Assembly (NCBI GenBank): GCA_021299185.1
Contig: JAJTHZ010000114.1
Span: 1 to 64,000 of the forward strand
DNA length: 64,000 nt
Origin: Lysobacteraceae bacterium
GTDB lineage: Bacteria > Pseudomonadota > Gammaproteobacteria > Xanthomonadales > Ahniellaceae
Direction of reading: 5' to 3'
The notes under the pieces were generated by a model, which had not been told where the DNA came from, did not search any database, and worked only from the letters and a program-made list of their open reading frames with translations. Positions 62,905 to 64,000 of the stretch are shown piece after piece (the stretch's first letter is position 1; each line of letters opens with the position of its first letter). The position numbers and the translations under genes are program-made.

Positions 62905-62972
62905 CGGGGCTTCCTGCGGGACGACCGCCCGATCCTAGCCCGATGACCTTATCTTTCGCATGCGCGATGCGA

Positions 62973-63770
62973 TCAGGGTGCCGGCGGCCCGGCTTCGAAC
63001 CCGCTGGCGAACAGCGCCGGCTCGGCGCCGATCGCCCACTGCAGCCCACCCAGCACGTGCAGGCGGAAGCGCGGGTCGGCGAACGTCTCTCTGCGATGGC
63101 CCATCCCGGTGTACCAGGCGCGGCCGCTGCCGACGCTGCGCTTCCAGGAGATCGGATGGTCGGCGCCCATCGCGCCACTGCCCGGTGCGTAGCTCGTCTC
63201 GTCGAGGCGCAGCAGCACGGTCGCCCCGGCGCGCGGATTGGCGCGGAAGTTGTACCACTCGTCGTTGAACGGAAACGATGCCGGCAGGTGCGCAGTGGAC
63301 GGATCGTCCGCCACCCCGCGCAGCACCGTCGCGGTCTGGATCGCGGGATGACTCAGGAACCACGCCCCGTTGCCCAGCACCTGCGCGCCGTACCACGGCC
63401 AGCCGTACTCGCAGTCGGCCGCGGCATGGATGCCGACCCAGCCGCGCCCGGACTCCAGCCAGGCCTGGAACGCGGCCTGCTGCGCGTCGTCGAGCACGTT
63501 GCCGGTCGTGCTCAGGAACACCACGGCGTCATAGGCTGCAAGGGCCGCGGCGCTGAAGCGCGCCGGATCCTCGGTCGCCTCGACGGTGAAGCCGTGCTCG
63601 GCGCCGAGTTGCTGCAACATCGTGACGCCATCGGCGATCGATGCGTGGCGGAAGCCGAGCGTGCGGCTGAACACCAGTACCGTGTCCTGGGCCGCCAGCG
63701 GCGTCGGCAGGGCGCACCAGAGCGATGCACCGGCCATGGCCAGCAGGACGGCGGGGCGACTGGCGTTCAT
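62973..63770 (-). CDS. Secreted ThuA-domain protein with FE tail
   Basis: A 265-residue exported protein. The signal peptide is MAGASLWCALPTPLAAQ. The ThuA-like domain (class I amidotransferase-like fold) spans residues 30-240: LVFSRTLGFRHASIADG, DAVVFLSTTGNVLDDAQQAAFQAWLESGRGWVGIHAAADCEY, and WYTGMGHRRETFADPRFRLHVLGGLQWA. ThuA proteins are linked to trehalose or other sugar use, often in glycan catabolism; the enzyme activity is unclear. The end LFASGFEAGPPAP carries the LF-x3-FE motif six residues before the C-terminus. Confidence 0.85.
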   Translation of the reverse strand: MNASRPAVLLAMAGASLWCALPTPLAAQDTVLVFSRTLGFRHASIADGVTMLQQLGAEHGFTVEATEDPARFSAAALAAYDAVVFLSTTGNVLDDAQQAAFQAWLESGRGWVGIHAAADCEYGWPWYGAQVLGNGAWFLSHPAIQTATVLRGVADDPSTAHLPASFPFNDEWYNFRANPRAGATVLLRLDETSYAPGSGAMGADHPISWKRSVGSGRAWYTGMGHRRETFADPRFRLHVLGGLQWAIGAEPALFASGFEAGPPAP

Positions 63771-63892
63771 GCGCTGAATCTAGCGCGACCTTCCCGATCG
63801 AACTGCGAAGCCGATCCGGATCAAGGTCGCCTGAGCCGGAGGGTGTATACGGGAAGGGGGCTCGCTTGCGCCCCAGCCAAGGGAGCGATCGC

Positions 63893-64000
63893 ATGCAACG
63901 ACGCACGCTGCTGCTCGCGGGAACCGGCGCGGTGGTCGCCGCCGCGTCGGGATGGACCGCCTGGCGCGTGGCCCTGGGTTCCAGCACTGACTACGCCCAT
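63893..64000 (+). CDS. Start of a Tat-signal protein, cut by the right edge
   Basis: ATG 63893 with AAGGGAG 7 nt upstream. The 36 codons present read MQRRTLLLAGTGAVVAAASG, then WTAWRVALGSSTDYAH: a twin-Arg signal with an N-terminal hydrophobic core. The continuation W...GSSTDYAH resembles Acg-type FMN-binding nitroreductase-like proteins as I recall them, but too little is present to assign it. Confidence 0.6.
   Translation, partial: MQRRTLLLAGTGAVVAAASGWTAWRVALGSSTDYAH

Noticed and set aside
1-64000. Prophage, insertion sequence or integrative element
   Set aside because: No integrase, transposase, terminase, portal or att-like flanking repeat is visible, and no tRNA that could serve as a site.

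Overview
The window is about 70% GC, densely coded on both strands, and reads as chromosome of a gammaproteobacterium of the Xanthomonadales/Rhodanobacteraceae-Lysobacteraceae type. This placement is an inference. It rests on GTAGGAGC-type REP palindromes, secreted proteins ending in an LF-x3-FE tail, an AcnD-type aconitase, an EfpL-type EF-P paralogue and a kinase-linked ECF sigma factor. There is no rRNA, tRNA, CRISPR, integrase or transposase. Long open frames run antisense to almost every real gene because of the GC content; they are not annotated.

Layout. 1-5.7 kb: a minus-strand defence-like block, parD-parE, then a type III methylase (mod), a RhuM-family gene and a type III helicase (res) that may be truncated near the left edge. 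5.8-8.4 kb: acnD. 8.6-13.9 kb: an ECF sigma factor/Ser-Thr kinase pair flanked by small secreted-protein genes, two of which carry the same upstream element TGACAGGTTT-N14-GCGTA. 14-22 kb: an RND efflux pump, its adaptor gene broken by an in-frame TAG, and a large hybrid sensor kinase. 22-32 kb: an M28 peptidase, a secreted propeller-like gene broken by an in-frame TAA, gamma-glutamyltransferase, a thioredoxin-like protein, a diguanylate cyclase and a ChaN/EreA-like protein. 32.2-36.1 kb: the bacterial RNA-repair pair hen1-pnkp. Around it (29.6-39.0 kb) lie two pairs of duplicated short coding fragments spaced about 6.8-6.9 kb apart.

39-46.5 kb: icmF, a coenzyme-B12 acyl-CoA mutase with a REP palindrome inserted in frame in its linker; a PAS-GGDEF protein; and a divergent N-formylglutamate-amidohydrolase/PGM1-like ligase pair. 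46.5-59.2 kb: an FG-GAP protein, a LolA-like protein, then a branched-chain amino acid catabolism block: a leucine dehydrogenase joined in one frame to isovaleryl-CoA dehydrogenase, acetyl-CoA acetyltransferase, methylcrotonyl-CoA carboxylase beta and an HSD10-like dehydrogenase. An aminotransferase/omega-amidase pair sits within it. 59.4-64 kb: efpL, an EamA transporter, a ferritin-like/ferredoxin/double-CDGSH iron protein, a ThuA-domain protein and the start of a Tat-signal protein.

Intergenic space holds two repeat families: tandem 95-bp REP elements at 57.5 kb, and inverted arrays of CCCTNNN heptamers at 51.4-51.8 and 59.2-59.3 kb. The heptamer arrays and the conserved sigma-factor-linked promoter element are the least explained structures here. 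The LF-x3-FE C-terminal tail, seen on at least four secreted proteins and two gene remnants, is a candidate sorting signal.
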